Positions 26,548 through 34,682 of a stretch of DNA of 64,000 bases are shown here, piece by piece. Source of the DNA: Roseiarcus sp963767245. Lineage in GTDB: Bacteria > Pseudomonadota > Alphaproteobacteria > Rhizobiales > Beijerinckiaceae. The stretch is from assembly GCA_963767245.1 (NCBI GenBank), contig CAVYDG010000017.1:62001-126000 (forward strand). The letters are read 5' to 3'. Position 1 is the first letter of the stretch, and each line of letters begins with the position of its first letter. The translations under genes and the position numbers were made by a program. The notes beneath the pieces were generated by a model. It was given only the letters and a program-made list of their open reading frames with translations, ran no database searches and was not told the DNA's origin.

Positions 26548-26744
26548 ACGGAGCCAGCTCTCTTTGCTGCGTCGATTTCCGCCTGGCCGTGGGCAAGCCG
26601 CATGACGATTTTTGCGGCCTTCTCTCGATCGGCGTCTATCCGCAAATCAAGGTCGGCAACGATCTCGTCGAAAACTTCGAGGAGAAGCGCAACCGCCTTC
26701 GGCTCGAAGGCTCGGTTGTCATTCAACATGCGCCTTAGCGGCAT
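26548..26744 (-). pseudogene. Small conserved hypothetical protein, truncated by the IS3 end
   Basis: The minus frame reads MLNDNRAFEPKAVALLLEVF, DEIVADLDLRIDADREKAAK and IVMRLAHGQAEIDAAKRAG, then runs into the IS3 right end (CTGTCCAGACA at 26536-26546). It resembles a small alphaproteobacterial protein with a helix-rich N-terminus, and the C-terminus is lost. Function unknown. Confidence 0.6.
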
Positions 26745-26827
26745 GCTCGAGCTTCCAGGTTATGGAGGGCTTGCAGCGCCGCAATTGTGTACCGCGGCCT
26801 GGTTCGACCGCAAGGGCCTTCTATGAG

Positions 26828-26938
26828 ACTCGCCGTCGTTAGCCTCAGAATGACGTCGCTGTAGGTCTCGCCGGGCTAGCGTAGCGCGCGCGGACGCCCG
26901 ACAAACTTGCGATCGAGCGAAATCCGCGTCAGGGCGTA
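26828..26938 (+). repeat. Duplicated intergenic segment, copy B
   Basis: Shares GCCTCAG, ACGTCGCTGTAG, TCTCGC and AACTTGCGATCGAG blocks in order with 16871-16990. It ends 24 bp before the cupin start codon, so it could carry its promoter. Confidence 0.65.
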
Positions 26939-26962
26939 TGAGTAGCTGCTTTGAGGTGAACC

Positions 26963-27370
26963 ATGAGTTCCAAGCCAATCGTCATTAAGCCCGCTGATCG
27001 CGAGACGGCGCTCAATGTTTTGGGAACGCAAGTCACCATTCTTGCTTCCGGTGGCGATTTGAGCGATCAGCGCATCACACTGCAGGCTGGCAGCGAAGGG
27101 ACAGGGCCGCCGCCGCACAGTCATGATTGGGACGAATCCTTCTACGTGAGCGGAGGACATATTCAGTTCACGTGCGGCGGCGAAACTTCGATGTGTACCG
27201 CAGGGACGTTCGTCCACATTCCGGCCCGTACTGTGCACTCATTCAGCTACGGGCCGGGGGGCGGCGAATTGATTGAAATAACGGGGCGAGGAAGTAACGC
27301 GATCGAGATGTTCTACGCATTGGCTCGCGAGATTCCTCCGGGTCCGTTGGATGTCGCTAAAGCGATTTAG
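26963..27370 (+). CDS. Cupin-domain protein
   Basis: 135 residues (MSSKPIVIKPADRETALNVL). The cupin core is clear: GPPPHSHDWDESFYVSGGHI (cupin motif 1 with two His, a Glu and a downstream Gly) and AGTFVHIPARTVHSFSYG (motif 2 with His). It is a single-domain, probably metal-binding cupin. Function unknown. Copy B of the duplicated intergenic segment precedes it, and a GYD paralogue follows 264 bp downstream. Confidence 0.85.
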   Translation: MSSKPIVIKPADRETALNVLGTQVTILASGGDLSDQRITLQAGSEGTGPPPHSHDWDESFYVSGGHIQFTCGGETSMCTAGTFVHIPARTVHSFSYGPGGGELIEITGRGSNAIEMFYALAREIPPGPLDVAKAI

Positions 27371-27559
27371 GTGTGTGGGGAGTACGGCGTCAAGATCCTC
27401 TAGCGGGGCACACCGGCCTCTGGTGAGCGGCACCCGGACGGCGATCCGGATCATGGACGGCTTAGACTCGGCAGCTAGGTGCGGAGGCGGCACGGCGCGC
27501 GCTAGCGAAGAGGCGCGTCGCGATCCTGCGGCTGGCGAAGGAGTGACGGCCGCAGGGCA

Positions 27560-27634
27560 ACGTCATACGTAGCAGGTGGACCCGTGTTAGTATGAGAAGC
27601 CTCACGAAGAGGCGCCAACGGGAAGGAAAACGCC
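27560..27634 (+). promoter_or_regulatory. Leader shared by the two GYD genes
   Basis: GTCATACGTAGC, CGTGTTAGTATG and GGGAAGGAAAACGCC are conserved between 27560-27634 and 16498-16575, up to the start codons. Conservation of the whole leader suggests common regulation or recent duplication. No specific operator can be named. Confidence 0.5.
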
Positions 27635-27928
27635 ATGCCGATCTACGTCACACTTCTCCATTACACCGAGAGAGGGGTTCACCACGTCAAGGACACGGTC
27701 AAACGGGAGGAGGCTTTCAAGACCCGAGCCAAGAAGCACGGCGTGACCTTCAAGGAGGCTATTTGGACCCTAGGCGCGCACGACGGCGTATTGGTTTTCG
27801 AGGCCCCCGACGACGAGACCGCCACAGCCGTCATTTTGAGCGCGGAAGAGCTGGGCAACGTTCGCACCGAGACCATGCGCGGCTTCACGGCTACCGAGAT
27901 GGAAAAGTTACTGGCTAAGGTCGACTAG
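27635..27928 (+). CDS. GYD-domain protein, copy 2
   Basis: 97 residues (MPIYVTLLHYTERGVHHVKD), closely similar to 16576-16869 along the full length, with GAHDGVLVFEAPDDETA at the family motif and the same ETMRGFTATEMEKLLAKVD end. The differences are spread over the sequence and mostly conservative, so both copies appear to be under selection. Ribosome binding site GGAAGGAAA. Role unknown. Confidence 0.85.
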   Translation: MPIYVTLLHYTERGVHHVKDTVKREEAFKTRAKKHGVTFKEAIWTLGAHDGVLVFEAPDDETATAVILSAEELGNVRTETMRGFTATEMEKLLAKVD

Positions 27929-28148
27929 CGACTTCATCTTTTGCTGGCGAGGCGACGAGCGAGCGGCAAACGGCCTCGCCGTGACTTCAGGGAAGCCCGC
28001 CAGCGCCCTCGGGCAGAGCGCGTTCACAGTGCGGCGTCCCTGCTGCGCCCGGCGGCCGCCAGCGGGCTCCTATGGGCCGCCGCCCGGACGGGCGCGAGGT
28101 TCATGCGGCGGCAGGGGCTGGCCTGGGCGACGCGAAACGGATCGGGCC

Positions 28149-28343
28149 TCAGACCTCGCCCGGTTCGAAGGTCTCGGACAGTCCGCCCGGGCCCAGGACC
28201 GTCACCACGCATTCCTCCCGCGGAACCACCATGGCTTCGATCCATGTCTTGGCAATCTCTCGAGCTTCGAAATCGCTGTCCGCCTCGATGACGGTCCAGC
28301 GCGGCAGATAGCCGCGGTAGTGCACCTCGATTTCGTACCGCAT
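28149..28343 (-). CDS. Small hypothetical protein
   Basis: 64 residues from ATG 28343 (MRYEIEVHYRGYLPRWTVIE), with a GGGAGG ribosome binding site. It has strand-helix-strand character: ADSDFEAREIAKTWIEAM as an amphipathic helix, then ECVVTVLGPGG. No known family is recognised. Well-formed start signals and amino acid use make it a likely real gene. Confidence 0.6.
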   Translation of the reverse strand: MRYEIEVHYRGYLPRWTVIEADSDFEAREIAKTWIEAMVVPREECVVTVLGPGGLSETFEPGEV

Positions 28344-28449
28344 GGCGACGCCGCCTCCCATGCGAGGGATCGAACGTCAGCCCTAACATGAAAAGGCCCA
28401 GACGAGCCTGGGCGATGTCTGGACGCGCGATGGGACTGAGAACGCCCCG

Positions 28450-28626
28450 ATGCGGCCCGTTATTTTTAAACACAATTTTGGCGTCTCGGGGCGCCCGGAC
28501 GACGACGAGGGCTATCTCGTCACGCTTGACCAGCGGGCGCTCGATCGGCTCAGGGCGAGGCGCAGACGCGGCGAGAGCTACAGCGAAGTCATCGTGCGGC
28601 TAGCGGAGGCGAGCCGAGGCGCATGA
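28450..28626 (+). CDS. Very small basic protein, antitoxin-like
   Basis: 58 residues (MRPVIFKHNFGVSGRPDDDE). The C-terminal half LDRLRARRRRGESYSEVIVR resembles the short ribbon-helix-helix type antitoxins with a GESYSDVI motif. No toxin gene (PIN or RelE) follows. Could be an orphan antitoxin. Confidence 0.5.
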   Translation: MRPVIFKHNFGVSGRPDDDEGYLVTLDQRALDRLRARRRRGESYSEVIVRLAEASRGA

Positions 28627-28782
28627 CGGCCGCGCTAGGCCGCTGTCGCCACCGCATTTGTGGCAAGAAAGCTACAGGCCGACCACAAACTGTCCTCTGA
28701 GGCGATGGCATATGGCCGGTTTGGCAGACGGGGTAAAAATGCACTTCACTGGTTGTGTGGACTCTGAGGCCGCTGAACGAAC

Positions 28783-29028
28783 ATGGATACGCGAGGGCTT
28801 GTGACCCGCTCCAGGGCAGCGATCGCCAGGTTTGAGAAGGCGCACGCCGACGGCAATCCTGGCGAACTGGCCGAGGCACGCACGGCTCTAGCGATTTGTC
28901 ACGCGGAAGTTAGCCTGTTTGTTGCGGCGCAGAAGGCGATGAAGTCGGAAAAGCTCGAAGCGATGGTCCAGAAGATCGGTAACCCTCCGGCGACGGCCGC
29001 CTGTACGGGAGGGAGCGGGCGGCGATAG
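28783..29028 (+). CDS. Small helical hypothetical protein
   Basis: 81 residues (MDTRGLVTRSRAAIARFEKA), mostly helical, with charged residues and one Cys in AICHAEVSLFVAAQKAM. No family is recognised. It has a weak ribosome binding site and lies just before IS66. Its C-terminus may be altered by the IS boundary. Confidence 0.4.
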   Translation: MDTRGLVTRSRAAIARFEKAHADGNPGELAEARTALAICHAEVSLFVAAQKAMKSEKLEAMVQKIGNPPATAACTGGSGRR

Positions 29029-29082
29029 TGCGCGGGGTGTGGCACGAGGTTAAGTGCCCATCAACGATCGTGGGCACTATCG

Positions 29083-29475
29083 ATGAAGCCGGAACTGTCG
29101 GCTGGATCTTCGGAGGAGAGAGGCGCGCGCCGGCGACGTTTCTGGTCGAGCGACGAGAAGCGTCGGATGGTCGCCGAGAGCCTGAAGCCTGGCGCGTCTG
29201 TGGCGATGGTCGCGCAGCGCTATAGCGTCAACGCCAATCTTCTATTCACCTGGCGGCGTCAGGGGGCTGCCGCAGCGAACGGCGGCGCGGAGCCGATGAA
29301 GCTCGTTCCGGTGACGGTTGCGGAGGCCGAGACGGCGAGTGTCGCTTCTGTCGCGGCGCCAGAACCGATCGGGCGGATGGAGATCGTGCTCTCCGGCGGG
29401 GAGCGGATCATTGTCGGCATGGACGTCGACGCGACGGCGCTGGCGCGCGTGGTCAGAACGTTGACGCGCCGATGA
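29083..29475 (+). CDS. tnpA: IS66-family TnpA
   Basis: 130 residues with an N-terminal HTH_8-type domain (RRFWSSDEKRRMVAESLKPG, SVAMVAQRYSVNANLLFTWR) and a C-terminal GRMEIVLSGGERIIVG segment, as in the first gene of IS66 elements. It overlaps tnpB by 4 bp (ATGA-type coupling). Confidence 0.9.
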   Translation: MKPELSAGSSEERGARRRRFWSSDEKRRMVAESLKPGASVAMVAQRYSVNANLLFTWRRQGAAAANGGAEPMKLVPVTVAEAETASVASVAAPEPIGRMEIVLSGGERIIVGMDVDATALARVVRTLTRR

Positions 29476-29819
29476 TCCCGGTCCCGGCGGGCGTTCAGGT
29501 TTGGCTGGCCATGGGCCGCACCGATATGCGCAAGGGGTTCGACGGGCTGGCGCTGATCGTGCAGGAGACGCTGAAGCGCGATCCGCATTCGGGCCATTTG
29601 TTCGTCTTCCGCGGCCGCCGCGGCGATCTCATCAAGTGTTTATGGCACGATGGTCAGGGTCTGTGTCTGTTCGCCAAGAGGCTTGAACGGGGTCGCTTTC
29701 TGTGGCCGTCGTCGGCCGATGGAACGGTGACGATCTCGGCGGCGCAGCTCGGCTATCTGCTTGAGGGGATCGATTGGCGAATGCCGCAGAAAACCTGGCG
29801 TCCGACGGCGGCCGGATGA
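29472..29819 (+). CDS. tnpB: IS66-family TnpB
   Basis: 115 residues starting MIPVPAGVQVWLAMGRTDMR. The family-specific KGFDGLALIVQETLKRDP and GDLIKCLWHDGQGLCLFAKR segments are present, and it ends with the usual GIDWRMPQKTWRPTAAG. Complete. Middle gene of the IS66 operon, required for transposition with TnpA and TnpC. Confidence 0.92.
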   Translation: MIPVPAGVQVWLAMGRTDMRKGFDGLALIVQETLKRDPHSGHLFVFRGRRGDLIKCLWHDGQGLCLFAKRLERGRFLWPSSADGTVTISAAQLGYLLEGIDWRMPQKTWRPTAAG

Positions 29820-31289
29820 GGATTTTTGCTTACAAATCCGTGCGCTTGTGATTCCCTTCGGAGGTGACAGGGACGATTGATTCTCTCCCCTCCGACCTGG
29901 CTGCAGCGCATGCGATGATCCTCGCTGAACGGGCTGCGAGGCTTCAAAGCGAAGCGCGAGCGGCGCACGCTGAAGCCGATCTGACGCATTCTCGCGCGAC
30001 GGCGTCGAGCGCCGAGGCGTTGATTGCGAGACTGAAGCTGGAGATCGAAAAGCTTCGGCGCACGCTCTATGGCGTGAGCTCGGAACGCAAGGAGCGGCTT
30101 CTCGACCAACTGGAGATGCAGTTGGAGGACGCCGAGGCGGACGCGACGGAGGACGAACTCGAGTCGGAACGCTCCTCGTCGTCGACCATCGTCAAAACCT
30201 TCGAGCGCAGGCGGCCGGGGCGCAAACCCCCGAGCATCTGCCGCGCGAGCGAGTTGTGATCGCGGCGCCGCTGAGCTGCCCCTGCTGCGGTTCGACGAAG
30301 CTGTCGAAGCTCGGCGAGGATGTCACGGAGACGCTCGAGGTCGTCCCTCGCCGGTGGAAGGTGATCCAGACCGTCCGGGAACGGTTCTCCTGCCGGCAAT
30401 GCGAGGCGATCACCCAGCCGCCGGCGCCGTTCCATGTCACGCCGCGCGGCTTTGCCGGCCCGAGCCTGTTGGCGATGATCCTGTTCGAGAAGTTCGGCCA
30501 GCATCAGCCGCTGAACCGGCAGAGCGAGCGCTACGCCCGTGAAGGGATCGACCTCAGCCTGTCGACGCTCGCCGATCAGGTCGGCGCATGCGCCGCGGCG
30601 CTGCGTCCGCTGTACGCTTTGATCGAGCGCCATGTCCTGGCCGCCGAGCGGCTGCATGGCGACGATACGACGGTTGCCATCCTCGCCAAGGGCAAGACGG
30701 TAACCGGCCGGGTCTGGGTCTATGTCCGCGACGATCGGCCATTCGGCGGCAAGGACCCACCGGCGGCGCTGTTCTACGCCTCGCGCGATCGAACGCGAGA
30801 GCATCCCGAGCGGCATCTGGCCGGTTACGCCGGCATTCTGCAGGCCGATGCGTACGACGGTTACAACCGGCTCTATCTTCCCGACCGCAAGCCCGGTCCG
30901 ATCGTCGAGGCGCTGTGCTGGAGCCATGCGCGCCGGAAGTTTTTCGAACTTGCCGACATCGCCGCCAATGCGCGGCGGAGCAAGAAACAGCGACGCCGAT
31001 CTCGCCGATCGCATTCGAGGCCGTCAGACGCATCGATGGGCTCTTCGACATCGAGCGCGAGATCAACGGCCTGTCGGCCGCCGGTCGCTTGGCTGTGCGC
31101 CAGGAGAGGGGCACTCCCCTGGTCGCGGTGCTGGAAGCCTGGATGCGCGCCGAGCGCGCCAAACTCTCCCGGCACAATGCAGTCGCCAAGGCGATCGACT
31201 ACATGCTCACGCGTTGGCAGGCCTTCACTCGCTTTCTTGACGATGGCAGGATCTGCCTCTCGACGGATGATGCTGAGAAGAGGGAATCC

Positions 31290-32507
31290 TCAGCCAGGCG
31301 CAGCGGCCTTGGCCGGAGCCTTGGGCGGCTTTTCCTTCCACGCCGCCACCATTCGCTCGTAGGCCTGCTCAGCACGCCGCACGTAGTCGGCTTCTCGCTC
31401 TCGGATCTCCTTGATCCAATAGTCGCGACCTGGTCCCGCCTTGCCATATTCGCGCGGGGCACCGGCTTTGAGCGCGGCTTTGCGTAGCTTCATGGCGGTG
31501 AAGGCGGGCCGCGCGTAGGCGTACTCGGTCTCGTCCGTCAGAACATGCCAGATCATCACCGCCAGCTTTCTCGCGGTCGCGACCGCCGCAGCAGGCGCAC
31601 CCCGATTGCGCTGGACACGTCCGAAGAACGCCCTCAACGGACCTGGCGCCGTCTTCGCGGACCACGCCGCCTCGACAAGCATCTTGCGCGCGTGCGTGTT
31701 TCCCTGCTTGCTGATCCGTCCATGGCGTGCGGGGCGATCGCCGGACTGGCGAACCTTCGGCGTCAAGCCGAAGTAGGAACTCAACTTCTCTGGCGTCTCG
31801 AACCGCGAGATGTCGCCGATGGAGGCCAAGACGGTCGATGCGACGACTGGCCCGATCCCAGGGATCGTCATCAGGCGAACCACTCGCGGGTCTTCGAGCG
31901 CATTACGGATGATCGCCATGTCGAGCTTCGCGAGCTGATCCGAATTGCGCTCCAACTCGTCGACCAGCCTCCCGACGATCGCCTTCTCGTCGTCAGGTAA
32001 AGGCAGGCCGGCCAGCCATTTCTTTCCGGTCTTCCCGAACAAGTGTCCCGAGTACTTCGGGATCAGGTTTGCGTGCAGGATCGAATGGATGCGTCCCTTT
32101 GTGCGAACGACCTGCTCGAGGACGCCCATGCGCTCAGCCGTATGGCGCCGCTGCCGTTGGGTGTCGTCGTCTGGGATCCAGACTTCCGGCAGAAAGCCGC
32201 CGGCGTGTAGTTTGGCCAAGATCGCTGCGTCGATCTTGTCGGTCTTCACTCGCGCGTAGGCGATCGCGCGAACCATTCTCGAATTTGCCACGACAACACG
32301 CTTGACGAAGGGCCGCAAGATTCGCTCGACAGCCGCGCTGTTGCCTGTGGCCTCGATGACGACCTCGTCCTCGACCGACAACGTCTTCGCGAACTTGACG
32401 AGACGATCGTGAACGAGTTCGACCCGTTGCTCCCGCTTGATCTGCCCGTTCTCCAGGAACGCCACCTGGGCGAACGAGCGATGAATGTCCATGCCAATGA
32501 TCGCCAT
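31290..32507 (-). CDS. IS110-family recombinase (DEDD)
   Basis: 405 residues (MAIIGMDIHRSFAQVAFLEN). The RuvC-like DEDD_Tnp domain carries IGMDIH (Asp), VIEATGNSAAV (Glu) and KTDKIDAAILAKL (Asp pair). The C-terminal transposase_20 domain has LMTIPGIGPVVASTVLASIG, SYFGLTPKVRQSG and RISKQGNTHARKMLVEAAWS (Ser-containing motif). Full length and intact. Family members use an RNA encoded next to the gene to choose donor and target sites. Confidence 0.92.
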   Translation of the reverse strand: MAIIGMDIHRSFAQVAFLENGQIKREQRVELVHDRLVKFAKTLSVEDEVVIEATGNSAAVERILRPFVKRVVVANSRMVRAIAYARVKTDKIDAAILAKLHAGGFLPEVWIPDDDTQRQRRHTAERMGVLEQVVRTKGRIHSILHANLIPKYSGHLFGKTGKKWLAGLPLPDDEKAIVGRLVDELERNSDQLAKLDMAIIRNALEDPRVVRLMTIPGIGPVVASTVLASIGDISRFETPEKLSSYFGLTPKVRQSGDRPARHGRISKQGNTHARKMLVEAAWSAKTAPGPLRAFFGRVQRNRGAPAAAVATARKLAVMIWHVLTDETEYAYARPAFTAMKLRKAALKAGAPREYGKAGPGRDYWIKEIREREADYVRRAEQAYERMVAAWKEKPPKAPAKAAAPG

Positions 32508-32748
32508 GACTCCTCCATCTTCTTTCTAGGGAGCCAGCGGGCTTGCACGACATCTACGGATCCGCGCTCGCGGCGCAACCGGGCAAGTCGTAGGGGCGGC
32601 CATGTAACAACTCGAGCTCGCAGCTCATGGATAGGACGGCCTGCCGCCGTTTCGCGCTCCCGACGCCCCGATCCCGGTGGTCCATTCATGACTTCCTCGG
32701 AGCATGAACGCCAGTCGGAAGGGGAGCGTCGCAGGCACCATACCCGTT
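32508..32748 (-). ncRNA. Candidate bridge RNA region of the IS110 element
   Basis: The 241 bp upstream of the recombinase start, up to the element end, contain no ORF with family features. In IS110-group elements such as IS621 the bridge RNA is encoded in exactly this non-coding end. The assignment rests on position only. I did not fold it or define the loops. Confidence 0.45.
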
Positions 32749-33003
32749 AACAATGCGGCGGAGCGAGCGCTGCGCGGTTTGGCTCTGGGCAGGAAGTCGT
32801 GGCTATTCGCCGGATCGGAGCGCGGCGCCGAGCGCGCCGCCCTCATGTACACGCTCATCCACACGGCGAAGCTCAACGACGTCGACCCGCAGGCTTGGCT
32901 CGCTGATGTCCTCGCCCGCATCGCCGATCATCCGGTGCATCGTCTCGACGAACTCCTGCCCCTGGAACTGGGCAGTCGAACGGCAGCGTCGTAATCTCGC
33001 GGC

Positions 33004-33600
33004 ATGACTGCCGCCGTTCTCCGTCTCAAGGTCACGCTTAATGACGTGGAGCCGAAGGTTCTACGGCGCATCGAGGTCCCCGCCGACATCAAGCTCGACC
33101 GCCTGCATCTGACGCTGCAGGCGGCGCTCGGCTGGACGAACAGCCACCTGTTCGAAATCCGCGCCCGCGACGTGGGCTGGGGCCAGCCTTCTCCCGGCTG
33201 GCCAGACGGACCGCTCGACGCCCGCAAGGCGAAACTGATCGACGTGCTCGAGGACGCCGGAACCAAGACCCTGCGCTATCTCTACGACTACGGCGACGGA
33301 TGGGAGCACACGATCAAGGTCGAGCGCATGGCGCCGGCAGAGCCCGACGCCGTCTATCCGCGTCTGATAGAGGCGTCCGGCGGTTGTCCGCCCGAGGACG
33401 TCGGCGGTCCCTGGGGCTATGGCGAGATGCTCGAAGCGCTCGAAGATCCCGGCCACGAGCGCCATGCCGAAACCCTGGAGTGGCTGGGCGAGGACTTCAA
33501 TCCCAACGCCTTCGACGCCGAGCGACTCAAGGCCGACGTCGCCGCCCTCGCAAAACGCTGGGAAAGAAAACCCTCCCCCAAAAAACCGCGACCCGCCTGA
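33004..33600 (+). CDS. Plasmid pRiA4b ORF-3-like protein (IS66 passenger)
   Basis: 198 residues (MTAAVLRLKVTLNDVEPKVL). The family features are VLRRIEVPADIKLDRLHLTL, LGWTNSHLFEIRARDVGWG, YLYDYGDGWEHTIKVER and CPPEDVGGPWGYGEMLEAL, ending in a Lys-rich tail. It follows tnpC by 9 bp, a common arrangement in IS66 elements. It is not required for DDE chemistry and the function is unknown. The frame is intact although tnpC is broken. Confidence 0.9.
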   Translation: MTAAVLRLKVTLNDVEPKVLRRIEVPADIKLDRLHLTLQAALGWTNSHLFEIRARDVGWGQPSPGWPDGPLDARKAKLIDVLEDAGTKTLRYLYDYGDGWEHTIKVERMAPAEPDAVYPRLIEASGGCPPEDVGGPWGYGEMLEALEDPGHERHAETLEWLGEDFNPNAFDAERLKADVAALAKRWERKPSPKKPRPA

Positions 33601-34682
33601 CCCGCGGCCCTCACCGGAGGGTTACGAAGATCGCAACATCATCCGCGCCTGAGCGCAGCTCGGGAAATGGTCTGCGACTTGCCCACTGGGGCGATAGCCG
33701 CCCTCGCGACCTTACCCCGCGCCCTTGACGCTGCGGGGCCTTCGCCCGTGGCGGCCCGCCTGGCGTGCGGATGAGGAAGGGGAAGACGTGAGGCAATCCG
33801 TCAGGGAGCTGACTTGCATCTCATTCGCCGTACCCGACCATTTTGACAGCGGCGGAGGATCGCCTCATCCGTCTTTGTTCGCCTCAGTTGGGAGGTCTTG
33901 TTGGGGTAAACGTTAGGGCAGCATGGCGATCGTTAGTCATTACTGCTGAGATATCAATGTCTTGATGCGATAGTTTGGCGGACCGTCTCCGCCAACGACG
34001 AAAAACGGCTACAGGCAAAGGGCCGCTCCACGGAGCGGCCCTTTCGATTCCCAAGACCAAGCCGATCGGTGAGCTGACCATAAACGTCAAGATCGAACGG
34101 CTGGCCGGCGACTGCGGCGCTCTCCCCATGATCTCGCATTCACGGAGAGCATGGCACAGCGGCGCGCGATTGTTTCTGGCCTTCGCTCAGCCTGTCAGCG
34201 CCGCCAAGGTCTGTCGCGATGCTGGCCAGCACGTCACGGAACCGACGCGAGCCCTTGAGCCGCGCGTCGCCGTCAATGAACAACTGTCGGCCATTGCTCC
34301 ACTTTGCTGCGCCCTTTCGGCGCGCGCGAGACCATCTGGCCGGCCAGCCTCGGGCTCCTAACTGCACGCACGATACATCGGCCTTTCTGGTTACCCTTAG
34401 TGGTGTCCAGCAAGCCTACGCGCCGGTGTCGTTAGCGGCAACCAACTGTCGAATTTACCATACGTTCCCATGTCGTCGCCCTTGGCTGCAGCAGGATTTG
34501 TCGCCAGGTCCGCCACGCGCCCGAAAAAAATCGGTTGGAGCCAGGATGCGGGGGCTCGAAATGGGGCCTTCCCAGCGGGAGCGATGCTGATCCAATTCGC
34601 CCTGCCTCCGCTTGGCTACCGCGATAGTTGGCATCGCGCTTCTCGCTAATCCACGAGCCAGTTGATTGGTTTCTCCGGCCAA
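33601..34682. other. About 1.1 kb without a convincing gene
   Basis: Between the IS66 passenger gene and the GGT-like gene. Short plus and minus frames have Arg/Ser/Pro-rich compositions typical of antisense translation. Two strong hairpins are present at 33974-34044. The right end of IS66 should lie here, but I could not find its inverted repeat. Confidence 0.55.
33974..34044. terminator. Tandem hairpins, possible bidirectional terminator
   Basis: TTGGCGGA...TCCGCCAA (33974-33994) is followed by AAAGGGCCGCTCC...GGAGCGGCCCTTT (34017-34044). The second, with A-rich and T-rich flanks built into the stem, fits a bidirectional Rho-independent terminator. No confirmed gene ends directly beside it. 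Confidence 0.55.

Larger units (their letters stand above)
31263..32748 (-). mobile_element. IS110-family element inserted in IS66 tnpC
   Basis: Borders are inferred from where TnpC sequence stops (ctctcga, about 31262) and resumes (aacaatgcg, 32749). The span is about 1.49 kb with one gene on the minus strand. No target duplication is evident, as usual for IS110. Confidence 0.75.
29864..32994 (+). pseudogene. tnpC: IS66 transposase TnpC, frameshifted and split by IS110
   Basis: The N-terminus (GTG 29864) is a coiled coil (SSAEALIARLKLEIEKLRRT). The frame shifts near 30225, apparently a 4-nt loss in the RRPGRKP region, into ERVVIAAPLSCPCCGSTKLS, the DDE core (RLHGDDTTVAILAKGKTVTG; LQADAYDGYNRLY; EALCWSHARRKFFELADIAA). 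It shifts again near 30990 into RIDGLFDIEREINGLSAAGR up to FLDDGRICLS at about 31262. The remainder (NNAAERALRGLALGRKSW to LDELLP) resumes at 32749 after the IS110 element. The gene cannot make a functional transposase. Confidence 0.85.
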
